The notes under the pieces are model-generated. The model searched no databases. It had not been told where the DNA came from and was given only the letters and a program-made list of their open reading frames with translations. Source: Rhizobium leguminosarum (GTDB lineage: Bacteria; Pseudomonadota; Alphaproteobacteria; Rhizobiales; Rhizobiaceae). Taken from it: a DNA stretch of 64,000 nucleotides. Position numbers and translations under genes: made by a program. Shown here in pieces: positions 15,954-25,066 of this stretch; the first letter of the stretch is position 1; every line of letters starts with the position of its first letter. The stretch is taken from positions 4,344 to 68,343 of the forward strand of contig NZ_JAGIOR010000009.1 of NCBI RefSeq assembly GCF_017876795.1. The letters are read 5' to 3'.

Positions 15954-18004
15954 CCAATCCCATCAGATCAGTCCCTTCCGTTTCCGTCACCTATGCCCGC
16001 AACGGCAGCTCAACCAGGGCCAATGAGCTCGGCATGCGGCCCATGCAGGAGCGTGCGTTTGAAAAGCGTGGCGAGCAGTATCTGCTGATTAAGTCGCCGC
16101 CGGCGTCAGGCAAGAGCCGTGCACTCATGTTCATCGCGCTCGACAAGCTCACTAATCAGGGTCTGAAACAGGCCATCATCGTGGTGCCGGAAAAGTCGAT
16201 CGGGTCGAGCTTCGCCGACGAGCCACTGACTAAGTTCGGATTCTGGGCCGACTGGCATGTCGAGCCCAAATGGAACCTATGCAACGCGCCAGGCTCTGAC
16301 AATGGCGGCAAGGTAGGTTCGGTCGCCGCGTTCCTTAAGAGCAGCGACAAGGTGCTGGTGTGTACCCACGCCACCTTCCGCTTTGCCGTGGACAAGTTCG
16401 GGGTGGAGGCCTTCGACGATCGCCTGATCGCGATCGACGAATTCCATCATGTATCGGAAAACCCGGACAACAAGCTGGGCCAGCATCTGGGCCAGTTCAT
16501 CGCCCGCGACCGCGTGAATGTTGTGGCGATGACCGGCTCCTATTTCAGGGGCGATGCGGACAATGTTCTCGCGCCCGAGGACGAGGCCAAATTCGATAAT
16601 GTCACCTACACCTATTACGAACAGCTCAACGGCTACGAGCACTTAAAGCAGCTCGATATCGGCTATTTCTTCTACGCGGGTGCCTATTCCGACGACATCC
16701 TGAAGGTGCTCGATCCGGCCGAAAAGACGATTGTGCACATTCCGAACGTCAATTCGCGCGAGAGCACGAAAGACAAGATCAAGGAAGTCGAGCACATCAT
16801 CGAGGAGCTGGGCGAATGGCAGGGCACGGACCCCGCCACTGGCTTCCAGATGGTGAAGAGTGCTGACGGTCGAATCCTCCGTATCGCCGATCTGGTGGAC
16901 GATGATCCCGCCAAGCGCGAGCACGTGTCGGCCGCGCTGAAAGACCCGGCGCAAAAGAACAACCGCGATCATGTGGACATCATCATCGCGCTCGGCATGG
17001 CCAAGGAGGGATTCGACTGGATTTGGTGCGAACATGCCCTCACCGTCGGCTACCGGTCGAGCCTCACCGAAATCGTGCAGATCATCGGCCGCGCCACCCG
17101 CGACGCGCCCGGAAAGTCCCGCGCCCGGTTCAGCAATCTGATCGCTCAGCCCGACGCTACGGACGAGGCCGTCAATGAGGCGGTCAACGACACCTTGAAG
17201 GCGATCGCGGCCAGCCTGCTCATGGAACAGGTGCTCGCCCCCCGCTTCGAGTTCAAGCCGAAGAACCCCAGCAGCGGCCCGGCGCCCGGCTTTGACTATG
17301 GGGAGGAAGGCTACAAGCCCGACCAGTGCAATGTCGGATTCAATCACGACAGCGGTCAGTTCCAGATTGAGATCAAGGGCCTTGCTGAACCCAAGAGCAA
17401 GGAAGCCACGCGCATCTGCCAGCAGGATTTGAACGAGGTCATCGCGGCTTTTGTCCAGGACCGTAACACGGTCGGCAGGGGCCTCTTCGATGAGGAAATG
17501 GTCCCCGAAGAGCTCACCCAGGTTCGCATGGGAAAGATCATCAAAGACCGCTATCCCGAGCTCGATGAAGCCGACCAGGAGGCGGTGCGCCAGCACGCCG
17601 TCGCAGCCCTAAACCTCACCCAGAAGGCTAAGGAACTTGCCATTGCCAGCGATGACGAGCCCGGCCCCAACACCGCCTTTGTGCAGGGCGTGCGCAAGTT
17701 CGCTATGGACGTGCGTGAGCTCGACATCGATCTGATTGATCGCATCAATCCGTTCGGTGAAGCACGCGCGATCCTTGCTAAAACCATGAGCGAAGAAAGC
17801 CTGAAACAAGTTCAGGCCATCATCAATGCCAGAAAGATCAGCCTCACGGTGGAGGACGCCAGAGAGCTCGCCAAACGCGCCCTGAAATTCAAGCAGGAAC
17901 GCGGCCGGCTCCCCGATATCACGGCCGCCGATCCGTGGGAAAAGCGCATGGCCGAAGGCGTGGCGTTCCTTGCCCGTATGAAAGCAGAGGCTGCCCGTGG
18001 TTAG
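15950..18004 (+). CDS. DEAD/DEAH-box helicase of the restriction-modification-like operon
   Basis: This is a 684-residue SF2 helicase or translocase. Motif I is KSPPASGKSRALM near residue 45, motif II is LIAIDEFHHV, motif III is VVAMTGSYF and motif VI is QIIGRATRDA. The C-terminal half is helical and charged. It starts four bases inside the methylase stop and runs eight bases into the nuclease gene. By analogy with type I and type III systems it would translocate DNA between recognition and cleavage. Confidence 0.9.
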   Translation: MTNPIRSVPSVSVTYARNGSSTRANELGMRPMQERAFEKRGEQYLLIKSPPASGKSRALMFIALDKLTNQGLKQAIIVVPEKSIGSSFADEPLTKFGFWADWHVEPKWNLCNAPGSDNGGKVGSVAAFLKSSDKVLVCTHATFRFAVDKFGVEAFDDRLIAIDEFHHVSENPDNKLGQHLGQFIARDRVNVVAMTGSYFRGDADNVLAPEDEAKFDNVTYTYYEQLNGYEHLKQLDIGYFFYAGAYSDDILKVLDPAEKTIVHIPNVNSRESTKDKIKEVEHIIEELGEWQGTDPATGFQMVKSADGRILRIADLVDDDPAKREHVSAALKDPAQKNNRDHVDIIIALGMAKEGFDWIWCEHALTVGYRSSLTEIVQIIGRATRDAPGKSRARFSNLIAQPDATDEAVNEAVNDTLKAIAASLLMEQVLAPRFEFKPKNPSSGPAPGFDYGEEGYKPDQCNVGFNHDSGQFQIEIKGLAEPKSKEATRICQQDLNEVIAAFVQDRNTVGRGLFDEEMVPEELTQVRMGKIIKDRYPELDEADQEAVRQHAVAALNLTQKAKELAIASDDEPGPNTAFVQGVRKFAMDVRELDIDLIDRINPFGEARAILAKTMSEESLKQVQAIINARKISLTVEDARELAKRALKFKQERGRLPDITAADPWEKRMAEGVAFLARMKAEAARG

Positions 18005-19184
18005 GTTCACCGACGAGGACGATGCCCTTCTTGCCGAGCTCGGGGTCGAGATCGAGACCAAACGGCAGGGCGGCCGCACGCCGCGCGAAGAGCGTATCAT
18101 TGCCGGATTTGAGGAAATTCAGCGTTTCACCGAGGAGTATGGCCGCGCCCCGCAGCATGGCGAGGATCGTGATATTTTCGAGCGGCTTTATGCGGTTCGG
18201 CTCGATCGGCTGAGGGAACTGGAAGAATGCCGGGCCTTGCTAGCGCCGCTTGACCATCAGGAACTTCTGGCCGGCGGCGGGTACGTCATTGCTACTGATC
18301 CTGATGATCTCGACGACGATGCGCTTCTTGCGGAGCTGGGCGTAGAGGCTGATGCATCTTCGAACATCACCGAGCTGCGCCATGTGCGCTCGGCCGACGA
18401 GAAGCGCGCCGCCGAAGACATTGCCAATCGCGATAGATGCGAGGACTTCGACAAGTTCAAGCCACTGTTTGAGAAGGTGCAGCAGGAGATCGAAAGCGGC
18501 GAGCGCCAGACGCGACCTTTCGAGCTTAAGGCCGAAATTCGCCCCGGTACCTGGTTCATCGTCGGCGGTCAGAAGGCCTATGTCGCCGAGGCTGGCGAGG
18601 TTTTCACAAACGCTCAGGGCCGCACGGATGCCAGGCTGCGCGTGATCTTCGATAATGGCACCGAAAGCAACCTTTTGATGCGCTCGCTACAGCGGGCGCT
18701 CAACAAGGATGAGGCGGGCCGCAGGATTACCGATCCGGTAGCCGGGCCCCTGTTTTCCGATGAACATGCCGAGGACGATGAGGCGAGCGGCACCATCTAT
18801 GTGCTGAGAAGCAAATCCGATCACCCTATGGTGACGGCCAATCGCGACCTCGTTCACAAGATCGGCGTCACCAATCTGGATGTCGAGCAGCGGATCGCCG
18901 GCGCGCGGCTCCAGCCAACCTTCCTCATGGCCGATGTCGAGATCGTCGCAACCTATCGCCTGTTCAATATCAGCCGTACCCGCCTTGAGAATTTGATCCA
19001 CCGGGTTTTCGAGCCGGCGCGCCTGGAGATCGGGATCAAAGACCGCTTTGGGCGGCCGGTTGTTCCGCGCGAGTGGTTCCTTGTGCCCCTGTTCGTGGTC
19101 GATGAGGCAGTCGAGAAGATCAAGGACGGCACGATCACCGAGTACACTTATGACCCCGGCAGCGCTGCATTGAAAAAGGCATAG
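17997..19184 (+). CDS. GIY-YIG (T5orf172-like) nuclease of the restriction-modification-like operon
   Basis: This 395-residue protein starts with GTG at 17997, overlapping the helicase. The C-terminal 120 residues carry a GIY-YIG-type nuclease: TIYVLRS, then HKIGVTNLDVEQRI, and LENLIHRVFEPARLEI with the candidate catalytic glutamate or asparagine. The N-terminal half has two copies of an acidic segment DDALLAELGVE (near residues 5 and 103), which may bind a partner. As last gene of the operon it is the best candidate for the cutting subunit. Confidence 0.85.
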   Translation: MVRFTDEDDALLAELGVEIETKRQGGRTPREERIIAGFEEIQRFTEEYGRAPQHGEDRDIFERLYAVRLDRLRELEECRALLAPLDHQELLAGGGYVIATDPDDLDDDALLAELGVEADASSNITELRHVRSADEKRAAEDIANRDRCEDFDKFKPLFEKVQQEIESGERQTRPFELKAEIRPGTWFIVGGQKAYVAEAGEVFTNAQGRTDARLRVIFDNGTESNLLMRSLQRALNKDEAGRRITDPVAGPLFSDEHAEDDEASGTIYVLRSKSDHPMVTANRDLVHKIGVTNLDVEQRIAGARLQPTFLMADVEIVATYRLFNISRTRLENLIHRVFEPARLEIGIKDRFGRPVVPREWFLVPLFVVDEAVEKIKDGTITEYTYDPGSAALKKA

Positions 19185-19302
19185 TTATTAGGCAGGCGAG
19201 GCGCGCGTTCTTGCAGGCCAGGTTTGGGTGAGCCCTCCCTCCCGCGGGTAGGTACATCAAAGTCAAGGAATTGGAGTAGTAGCGGTTTGGTAGGAGGCAC
19301 AG

Positions 19303-19566
19303 ATGGCTCAGCCGTGGTCCAGCTACAATCAAGTGATTGTAGAAACGTACTATGCGGTCAAGAGCGGCAAGAGCTCTCGGATACACGTAAGGCCTGTTAA
19401 AGGACAGATCTATCCGACGACCATGGATGTGGAATGTTCACGTACCATGCGCAAAGCTTATCCAATTGGAACTAGATTCCGGATTTACGCCAAAGAGACC
19501 GACAAGGAGGGGGGAAAGCCCTTCTTGTATTCCCATTTTGATTGGCCATTTGAAGTCGTCGATTGA
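19303..19566 (+). CDS. Unknown 87-residue protein
   Basis: The ATG at 19303 follows a strong AGGAGG site at 19292-19297. The sequence (SSYNQVIVETYYAVKSGKSS, then RIHVRPVKGQ and PFLYSHFDWPFEVVD) suggests a small all-beta fold. I cannot name the family. It lies between the restriction-modification-like operon and the convergent Gabija-like genes, with its own ribosome-binding site and a 118-bp upstream gap, so it is likely a separate transcription unit. Confidence 0.6.
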   Translation: MAQPWSSYNQVIVETYYAVKSGKSSRIHVRPVKGQIYPTTMDVECSRTMRKAYPIGTRFRIYAKETDKEGGKPFLYSHFDWPFEVVD

Positions 19567-19624
19567 GCCCATAGCGGACTTTTGGAGAACCACAGCAAAG
19601 TTGTTTGGCGCTTAATTTCCCACG

Positions 19625-21460
19625 CTAGACCTCGGGCACCAGAAGCACGCAGATATCATCAACAGGAGTCATGATGGTGGTCCGCGTCTTCGCCCTTGTG
19701 ACGCTAACCCGAAAATTCTGGCGCGTATCGCTGCCAATGTTTTCGCGTAGGTTCCTCCGCACAATCCGTTCGCTGTTACTCACGATCTCGCCACCGAACT
19801 TGCGTCGTGGCCATCCCTCGAAAATGATGACCTCGTCGAACTGCTTACCTTTCGCCTTGTGCATGTTCATCACCGAAATACCGCGCTCGGGCTTCGTCCT
19901 GTTGGAGAAATGCTCCTGGACAAACGCGTTTCTGACGATAGTCAGCGCATTGCGGTATCCACCGAAGGTCCGCCAGTCCTGAGAGAGTGCCTGCCGCAGC
20001 TGTGTGCCGCGCGCAAGCAGGCGTACGTTGCGGACCTCATTACCGATCTCTTTCAGCCTCGTACAGGCGCCGCTTTCAAGGATTGTCCGGACAGCGGACC
20101 AGTCCTTGTCGGGATCCCCGGTGAATGCCAAGGCGCGGCATTGGGAATAGACCTGCATCATGGCAACCATGATGCTGTTTTGCGGTAGCACCTTACCGGC
20201 TGCCGCTAGTCCGACCATTTTCTCATAAGCTTTGCGCACCGCAGCGCCGGTCCCGATATTGGCGGCGGATGCCTCGTTACCACTCTTGCCCCGGAAGTAG
20301 TCGGCTACTAGTTCTACGAACTCTGCGCGGTGCGCCTCTCCGCCACCTGGTTGCAGCAGGCAGGCAACAACCTCGGCCCCAAGGATGGCCGCGTGCATTT
20401 CGACGGACGCATCGTGCGGAACAGCCGGCAGGTTCCCAGCCGACTGCCGGAATGAATCCGATATGAGCCGGGTGAGCTTCTTGGTGGGGACAAGGATCGC
20501 CATCGACCAGTCCGGTTTGCCCGCCGCAGCCAGACGGCTTCTTGCCGCCAGGGTTTCCGATTTCAGCTTGTTCATGGCGAGGGCATCGACAGATTTGAAA
20601 GTCTCAAAAAATACCCCGTCATACGCACTCTTGCTGTACTTCCCCTTCAGGATGTCATTTCCGAACAGGGCTATGTCGGTCCCCTTGCTTCTGTGGTTGT
20701 CCCCGGCGAGGTCGAATTCCTTGGGCGCAAAGGCATCGATGAAATGCTGCGGGCGCTCCGGGTCAGCCCCGATGAAATCGAAAATCCGCTGCTCGGGGTC
20801 TGCGAGAGCAATCAGCGTGGAATGTGGCCCAAGCGCCTTCACCACCCGCCACTGATCCGCGTTGGTATCCTGAAACTCGTCGAGCACAATAGCTGGGTAT
20901 CTGGCGGCGATGAGTTGCCTAAGCTTCGCGCTTTTTTCGAGAAGGTCTGCGACGGAGGGCGCGAACAGATCGAAACAAACCCGTCCCTCTCCCCTGGCAA
21001 GCCGCAGCAGTTCCTGCCGCATCTTGTCCGCCCGCTCTGCCTTCTCCTCCGGCGTCAGCTTAGAGACGGCCTTGTATTCTGCGGTGATCTCGGAAAGCGC
21101 CGCGGACTCGCTCGGTGGCGTCAGAATCGACAGGCGGCGGGGCCAGCCGCCAAGATAGCCATGTGTCTTCAGCAGGCTCCAGAACAGAGAATGATAGGTA
21201 TCAACCTCGATCGCGGCGCGCTCCTCGCGCGTAAGTGTCGTTTCTTCTGCGATGGCCTCAAGGACCCGCGAGACGGTCGCCCGGGCAAAACTCAGGAAGA
21301 GCACGTGTTGGCCTGGCCGCAGCTTGCCTGCCAGTTTTCCTGCCTTGAGAATAGAGACGGTCGTCTTGCCCGAGCCTGGGCCACCCCGCACCAGGATGTG
21401 CCCGCTGGCGGCAAGGATGTCCCTTTGCCCCTGCGTCAGGTCAAGCGGCATCGGCCGCAC
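19625..21460 (-). CDS. UvrD/Rep-type helicase, GajB-like subunit of a Gabija-like system
   Basis: This is a 611-residue SF1A helicase. Motif I is GGPGSGKTTVSI, motif II is IVLDEFQDTNADQW, motif IV-V region is MNMHKAKGKQFDEVIIF and motif VI is VSVTRAKTR. It begins within the last 20 bases of the upstream OLD-family gene, so the two are cotranslated. An OLD nuclease followed by a UvrD-like helicase is the Gabija arrangement, in which the complex cuts phage DNA when nucleotides are depleted. GajB proteins described so far are somewhat shorter (about 490 residues). Confidence 0.8.
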   Translation of the reverse strand: MRPMPLDLTQGQRDILAASGHILVRGGPGSGKTTVSILKAGKLAGKLRPGQHVLFLSFARATVSRVLEAIAEETTLTREERAAIEVDTYHSLFWSLLKTHGYLGGWPRRLSILTPPSESAALSEITAEYKAVSKLTPEEKAERADKMRQELLRLARGEGRVCFDLFAPSVADLLEKSAKLRQLIAARYPAIVLDEFQDTNADQWRVVKALGPHSTLIALADPEQRIFDFIGADPERPQHFIDAFAPKEFDLAGDNHRSKGTDIALFGNDILKGKYSKSAYDGVFFETFKSVDALAMNKLKSETLAARSRLAAAGKPDWSMAILVPTKKLTRLISDSFRQSAGNLPAVPHDASVEMHAAILGAEVVACLLQPGGGEAHRAEFVELVADYFRGKSGNEASAANIGTGAAVRKAYEKMVGLAAAGKVLPQNSIMVAMMQVYSQCRALAFTGDPDKDWSAVRTILESGACTRLKEIGNEVRNVRLLARGTQLRQALSQDWRTFGGYRNALTIVRNAFVQEHFSNRTKPERGISVMNMHKAKGKQFDEVIIFEGWPRRKFGGEIVSNSERIVRRNLRENIGSDTRQNFRVSVTRAKTRTTIMTPVDDICVLLVPEV

Positions 21461-23279
21461 CCTCTTCTGGTGGCGCTTCTGCTTCAGTCTCCTCCGGTGC
21501 GCAGAGCTGCTTCAGGGTGATGCAGGCGTCCTTAAGGAACTTCGGGATTTCTTCCTCGGTGCACTGCACGAGGAAGTCCGCGAGGCTCCATCCGCCTTTC
21601 GCCCATTTGAATAGCGCCGGCAGCGCATTCGCGGCGTCAGCCTTCGGGTCACCAAACTGCTGCAGGAGGTGCGGTGGCCATTCAATCATGCCTGCGAACC
21701 TCACTAGCGCCGCCTGCGTCGTCTCTTTGAGGACAAGGTCTTCGAATCCATGCTCGTCATGCATGAACAGCTTTTCAACTTGGGCTTCGATGGCGTCTTT
21801 ATCCGCGTCCTTCTGCTTGTCGCAGGCACCAAAGGTGCGTTTTCCGAGATCCCGGTAGAGCTTCGCCATGACCGCCACCTGGGAGTCCGTGCCGGCGTCG
21901 ATCACGCAGATGCCAAGCGCCTCCAGGGAGGCGTATTTCGTACCGTCCAGCTCAGCTAGTCGGCGCGCGACGGCAGGATACGAGCTTGCTTCCGTCGCGC
22001 CCTCGACGATCAGGACCCGACCGGCAAGAAGGCCTTCGCAGAAGCGTTGCCGGAATTCCTGCCGATACCGCTTCAATTTCACGCTGTCGGGTAACTGCAC
22101 CGTCGCCTTACTTAGGATTCCGTCTGGCGTCCGCGACAGGATCAGCGTCTCGTCAATGTCAAACTCTTCCAGCACATAGGGTGAATGCGAGGTCAGGAGG
22201 GACTGCGCTGACAGCTTCCGGAGCTCATGCACAATGCGTTTCTGCGCATAGGGAGGAATTGCGGTCTCGACCTCCTCCATCGCAAAAATCACGTTCTGCT
22301 TATCCTCGGCGATCTGAGACAACAGAGCCAGTACGAGCATGTTAATGGTTCCCGCGCCCTGGCGGTAGAACGGCGCTGCGTGCGTGCCGTCGCCCGTCGC
22401 AATGAACGCGGTGATAACCTTGCGCAGATGCTCCCGCGTCAGCGTCGATACTCGCAAATGGGGATTGGCGCCCCACTCCCTTGGGACATATTTCTTCAGC
22501 GCCTTGTTCACGCTTTCAAGAATGCCGCTGACGCCAAGCTCTGGATCGCCGGCAACATCCAAGGTCTTCAGGGCCCCGATGGTGTCCTCCCACATCCTGG
22601 GCCTGATCTCCTTTAGGCGCAGGATAATGTCGAGAAGACTACCACGCTCGAGGCTGAGGGCACGCGAGCCGGTGCGCAGGGTCCGAAGGTATAGGAACCC
22701 GCATTTCTGCTTGTCTCTTTTGCTAAACGGCGTGGGCTTCTCATCTTCGTCGATGCTTCGGGTAAAGACGCTGTTTCCCGCGAAATCATCTTCGTCCTCA
22801 TTATAAAAACCCTGGAAGGTAACCCTGATTGCGGGCAACGCCTTGGCATCGTCGAGCCCTGCCGCATCACCTATGTAAAGGGCGTTCGTTCCGATGTCCC
22901 ACCATTCGATCTGCTCGCCGAAATGATCCTGCTGTTCCACGGACAGGTTGGAAATCGTCACCTCGACCTCGATCATAGGATTGGCAGCCTGTTCCCCGCC
23001 TTCAGGGACGGTCGCTCCAGCCTCCACTGCCGGTTCGGCCAGTCCTGCTGCGACTGGTGCTGCGGGGTTGGATGAAAGGTACTTGCCAAGGTGAAAGTCG
23101 TGCTCGTCGACAGGCGGCTGCCGGCTCAAGCGATCAGGCCCAAGGCAAAGATCGATTGCCTCAAGAACGGTCGATTTCCCCACATTGTTGTCACCAATCA
23201 ATACCGCGTGCTCCGGCAGCAGCAGTTCGCAAGACCGGATGCCGCGGAAGTTGCTTATCTTTATTTGCACAATTTTCAT
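21441..23279 (-). CDS. OLD-family ATPase with TOPRIM nuclease, GajA-like subunit of a Gabija-like system
   Basis: From the ATG at 23279 (MKIVQIKISNFRGIRSCELL) this is a 612-residue protein. The N-terminal SMC/ABC-type ATPase has Walker A IGDNNVGKSTVLE, and IFAMEEVETAIPP carries the Walker B acid. A TOPRIM domain follows with VLIVEGATEASSYPAVARRL for the conserved glutamate, and GACDKQKDADK for the aspartates. Starts further upstream add 45 residues with no similarity and are unlikely. It is followed directly by the UvrD-like gene. The upstream 250 bp (23280-23529) is a divergent promoter region. Confidence 0.8.
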   Translation of the reverse strand: MKIVQIKISNFRGIRSCELLLPEHAVLIGDNNVGKSTVLEAIDLCLGPDRLSRQPPVDEHDFHLGKYLSSNPAAPVAAGLAEPAVEAGATVPEGGEQAANPMIEVEVTISNLSVEQQDHFGEQIEWWDIGTNALYIGDAAGLDDAKALPAIRVTFQGFYNEDEDDFAGNSVFTRSIDEDEKPTPFSKRDKQKCGFLYLRTLRTGSRALSLERGSLLDIILRLKEIRPRMWEDTIGALKTLDVAGDPELGVSGILESVNKALKKYVPREWGANPHLRVSTLTREHLRKVITAFIATGDGTHAAPFYRQGAGTINMLVLALLSQIAEDKQNVIFAMEEVETAIPPYAQKRIVHELRKLSAQSLLTSHSPYVLEEFDIDETLILSRTPDGILSKATVQLPDSVKLKRYRQEFRQRFCEGLLAGRVLIVEGATEASSYPAVARRLAELDGTKYASLEALGICVIDAGTDSQVAVMAKLYRDLGKRTFGACDKQKDADKDAIEAQVEKLFMHDEHGFEDLVLKETTQAALVRFAGMIEWPPHLLQQFGDPKADAANALPALFKWAKGGWSLADFLVQCTEEEIPKFLKDACITLKQLCAPEETEAEAPPEEGAADAA

Positions 23280-23529
23280 ATGATGCCCCCAAATCCCTCG
23301 CATCATTACGCATTTTCCCTTCAATGCGTGCAAGTATAATCCGGTCAGACGCAGCCTTCCCGACGGTAAGGCAGGGCTGTCGTGAATGGTGCCGTGCTCG
23401 CGTGGGCGGAACACAAGAAAGCAAAGGTGTAGGCCTTACATCACCCTCGTCACTAATTGACTCATTGGTCGTAGTCCTCACTCTATATCCTAGTGAGTCG
23501 CGGCCGATTTCCAGTACGGGGGAGGTGGA

Positions 23530-24339
23530 ATGCAGGTCAGAGACGCAAAGATATTGATCCTTTGCAAAACCTATCCATCGCCTAGCGGTAAATACGCCGA
23601 AACTTCGTGCGTCGCTGGTATGGATGAGCATGGCAACCTCATCCGTCTCTTCCCCGTGCCTTTTCGGCTGATCACCAGAGAGCAGCAGTTCAAAAAGTGG
23701 CAATGGATCAAAGCGAAGGTACGCAAAGCGACAAGCGATCACCGACCTGAGAGCCATAATATCATGGTCGACACCATTGTGAGCGGTGATGAAGTCTCCA
23801 CCAAACGTGAATGGGATGAGCGGCGGAGCTTGATAAACAAGCTGAAGCTGTTCTCGAACTTCCAGGATATAGAAGATGAGAGGAAGCGTTCAGGCACTTC
23901 GCTTGGCCTATTGAAACCGGCGCGTATCGTCGGTCTTGATATTGTTGCGGTGCCCGATTCGCACTGGACCGATGACGAACTGGCTAAGTTGGAGCAGGAG
24001 CAAAAGCAAGGCGGACTCTTCGACGATGCGGATAAGCCAAGTATCCGTACCCTCCGCAAACTTCCGTATGATTTCTATTATCGGTACGAGTGCGACACCG
24101 AGGAAAGCGTCAAATCTTATAGGCATAAGATCGTCGATTGGGAGGCAGGTGCACTATATTGGAACTGTGTGCAACGGCATGGACAGGATTGGGAGGCGGC
24201 GTTTCGGTCCCAAATGGAAAGCCGCCTGCCTAGCGCCGACCTCATGCTGTTGATGGGCAATATTCACCGCTTTCAGGATCAATGGCTGATAATCAGCCTA
24301 ATTTACCCGCCGAAACAAAACCAAGGCAGCTTATTCTAA
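23530..24339 (+). CDS. Unknown protein convergent with the DUF488 gene
   Basis: This 269-residue protein starts at an ATG at 23530 behind GGAGG. It opens with a beta strand (KILILCKTYPSPSGKYAETS), then GLIRLFPVPFRL-like sequence (NLIRLFPVPFRL), and WQWIKAKVRKATSDHRPESH. The C-terminal part has WEAGALYWNCVQRHGQDWE and MGNIHRFQDQWLIISLIYP. I do not recognise a catalytic motif. Its stop is 3 bp from the stop of the DUF488 gene on the other strand. The two may form one functional unit, as their tight convergence suggests. Confidence 0.6.
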   Translation: MQVRDAKILILCKTYPSPSGKYAETSCVAGMDEHGNLIRLFPVPFRLITREQQFKKWQWIKAKVRKATSDHRPESHNIMVDTIVSGDEVSTKREWDERRSLINKLKLFSNFQDIEDERKRSGTSLGLLKPARIVGLDIVAVPDSHWTDDELAKLEQEQKQGGLFDDADKPSIRTLRKLPYDFYYRYECDTEESVKSYRHKIVDWEAGALYWNCVQRHGQDWEAAFRSQMESRLPSADLMLLMGNIHRFQDQWLIISLIYPPKQNQGSLF

Positions 24340-24342
24340 GTG

Positions 24343-24843
24343 TCAAGCAGCCGCCTGGGCGGTCAGATGTAGCCGGTCGCGATTCCGGATGTATCTTTGA
24401 GGGTCATCACCATAAAGGTGCAGCATCGAATAGCCGTACGGCTCCATGCGCTCTCCAACAATCATCCGATGGCACGTCTTAGGATCGCGCTCGAAGCAGA
24501 GAAGGCAAACTTTCATATGTTCAGCTTCCGCAGCTAGAAGCGCAACAGCTGAAGCCACCTCGGGTTGGTCGATATGGGAACTGTATATAGTTCTGAACTT
24601 GGCGTAATCGCCAGCTTTAGCGGCTTCGCGGCCAGGCTTCGGGTCACCCAGCATCTGCATCGGCAAATATTTGACACCCACCTCTTCAAGCCGGTCTCGA
24701 AGCACATTCTTGGAGAAGCCCTTCTTTCGAGAAAGCGGAATAGCCCTAACGTCGGCGATGGCCTGGATGCCAACCGCAAGGAGCGTTTTCACGAACCTAT
24801 CGATGTCGGTTCCCTCGTAGCCGATGGTGTAGACAGTTTTCAT
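24343..24843 (-). CDS. DUF488 family protein
   Basis: This 166-residue protein begins VYTIGYEGTDIDRFVKTLL and continues with IADVRAIPLSRKKGFSK, the hallmark DUF488 sequence. CLLCFERDPKTCHRMIVGE supplies the conserved cysteine cluster near residue 112. The biochemical role of DUF488 is not established. Members are common beside mobile or defence genes. It converges on the unknown gene at 23530. Confidence 0.85.
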   Translation of the reverse strand: MKTVYTIGYEGTDIDRFVKTLLAVGIQAIADVRAIPLSRKKGFSKNVLRDRLEEVGVKYLPMQMLGDPKPGREAAKAGDYAKFRTIYSSHIDQPEVASAVALLAAEAEHMKVCLLCFERDPKTCHRMIVGERMEPYGYSMLHLYGDDPQRYIRNRDRLHLTAQAAA

Positions 24844-25066
24844 CGTTTCCCTTTTCCTTCAGTGCGCGCCGATCTTAACACACAGTTGGCCGGAAAGTGC
24901 GCTCCTAACGAAGGTCACTTGGCTTTATCTCTGGTAGTGTCGCTCGCACCACAATACTTCCGACATGAATGGGGAGAACGAGAGGCCTAGCGATGTCGCT
25001 ACGGATAGCGTTGAGCCAAGAAAGAACGTCCTGAAAGTTTTGCTGCTCAGTCGCGACTGGCTCCTG

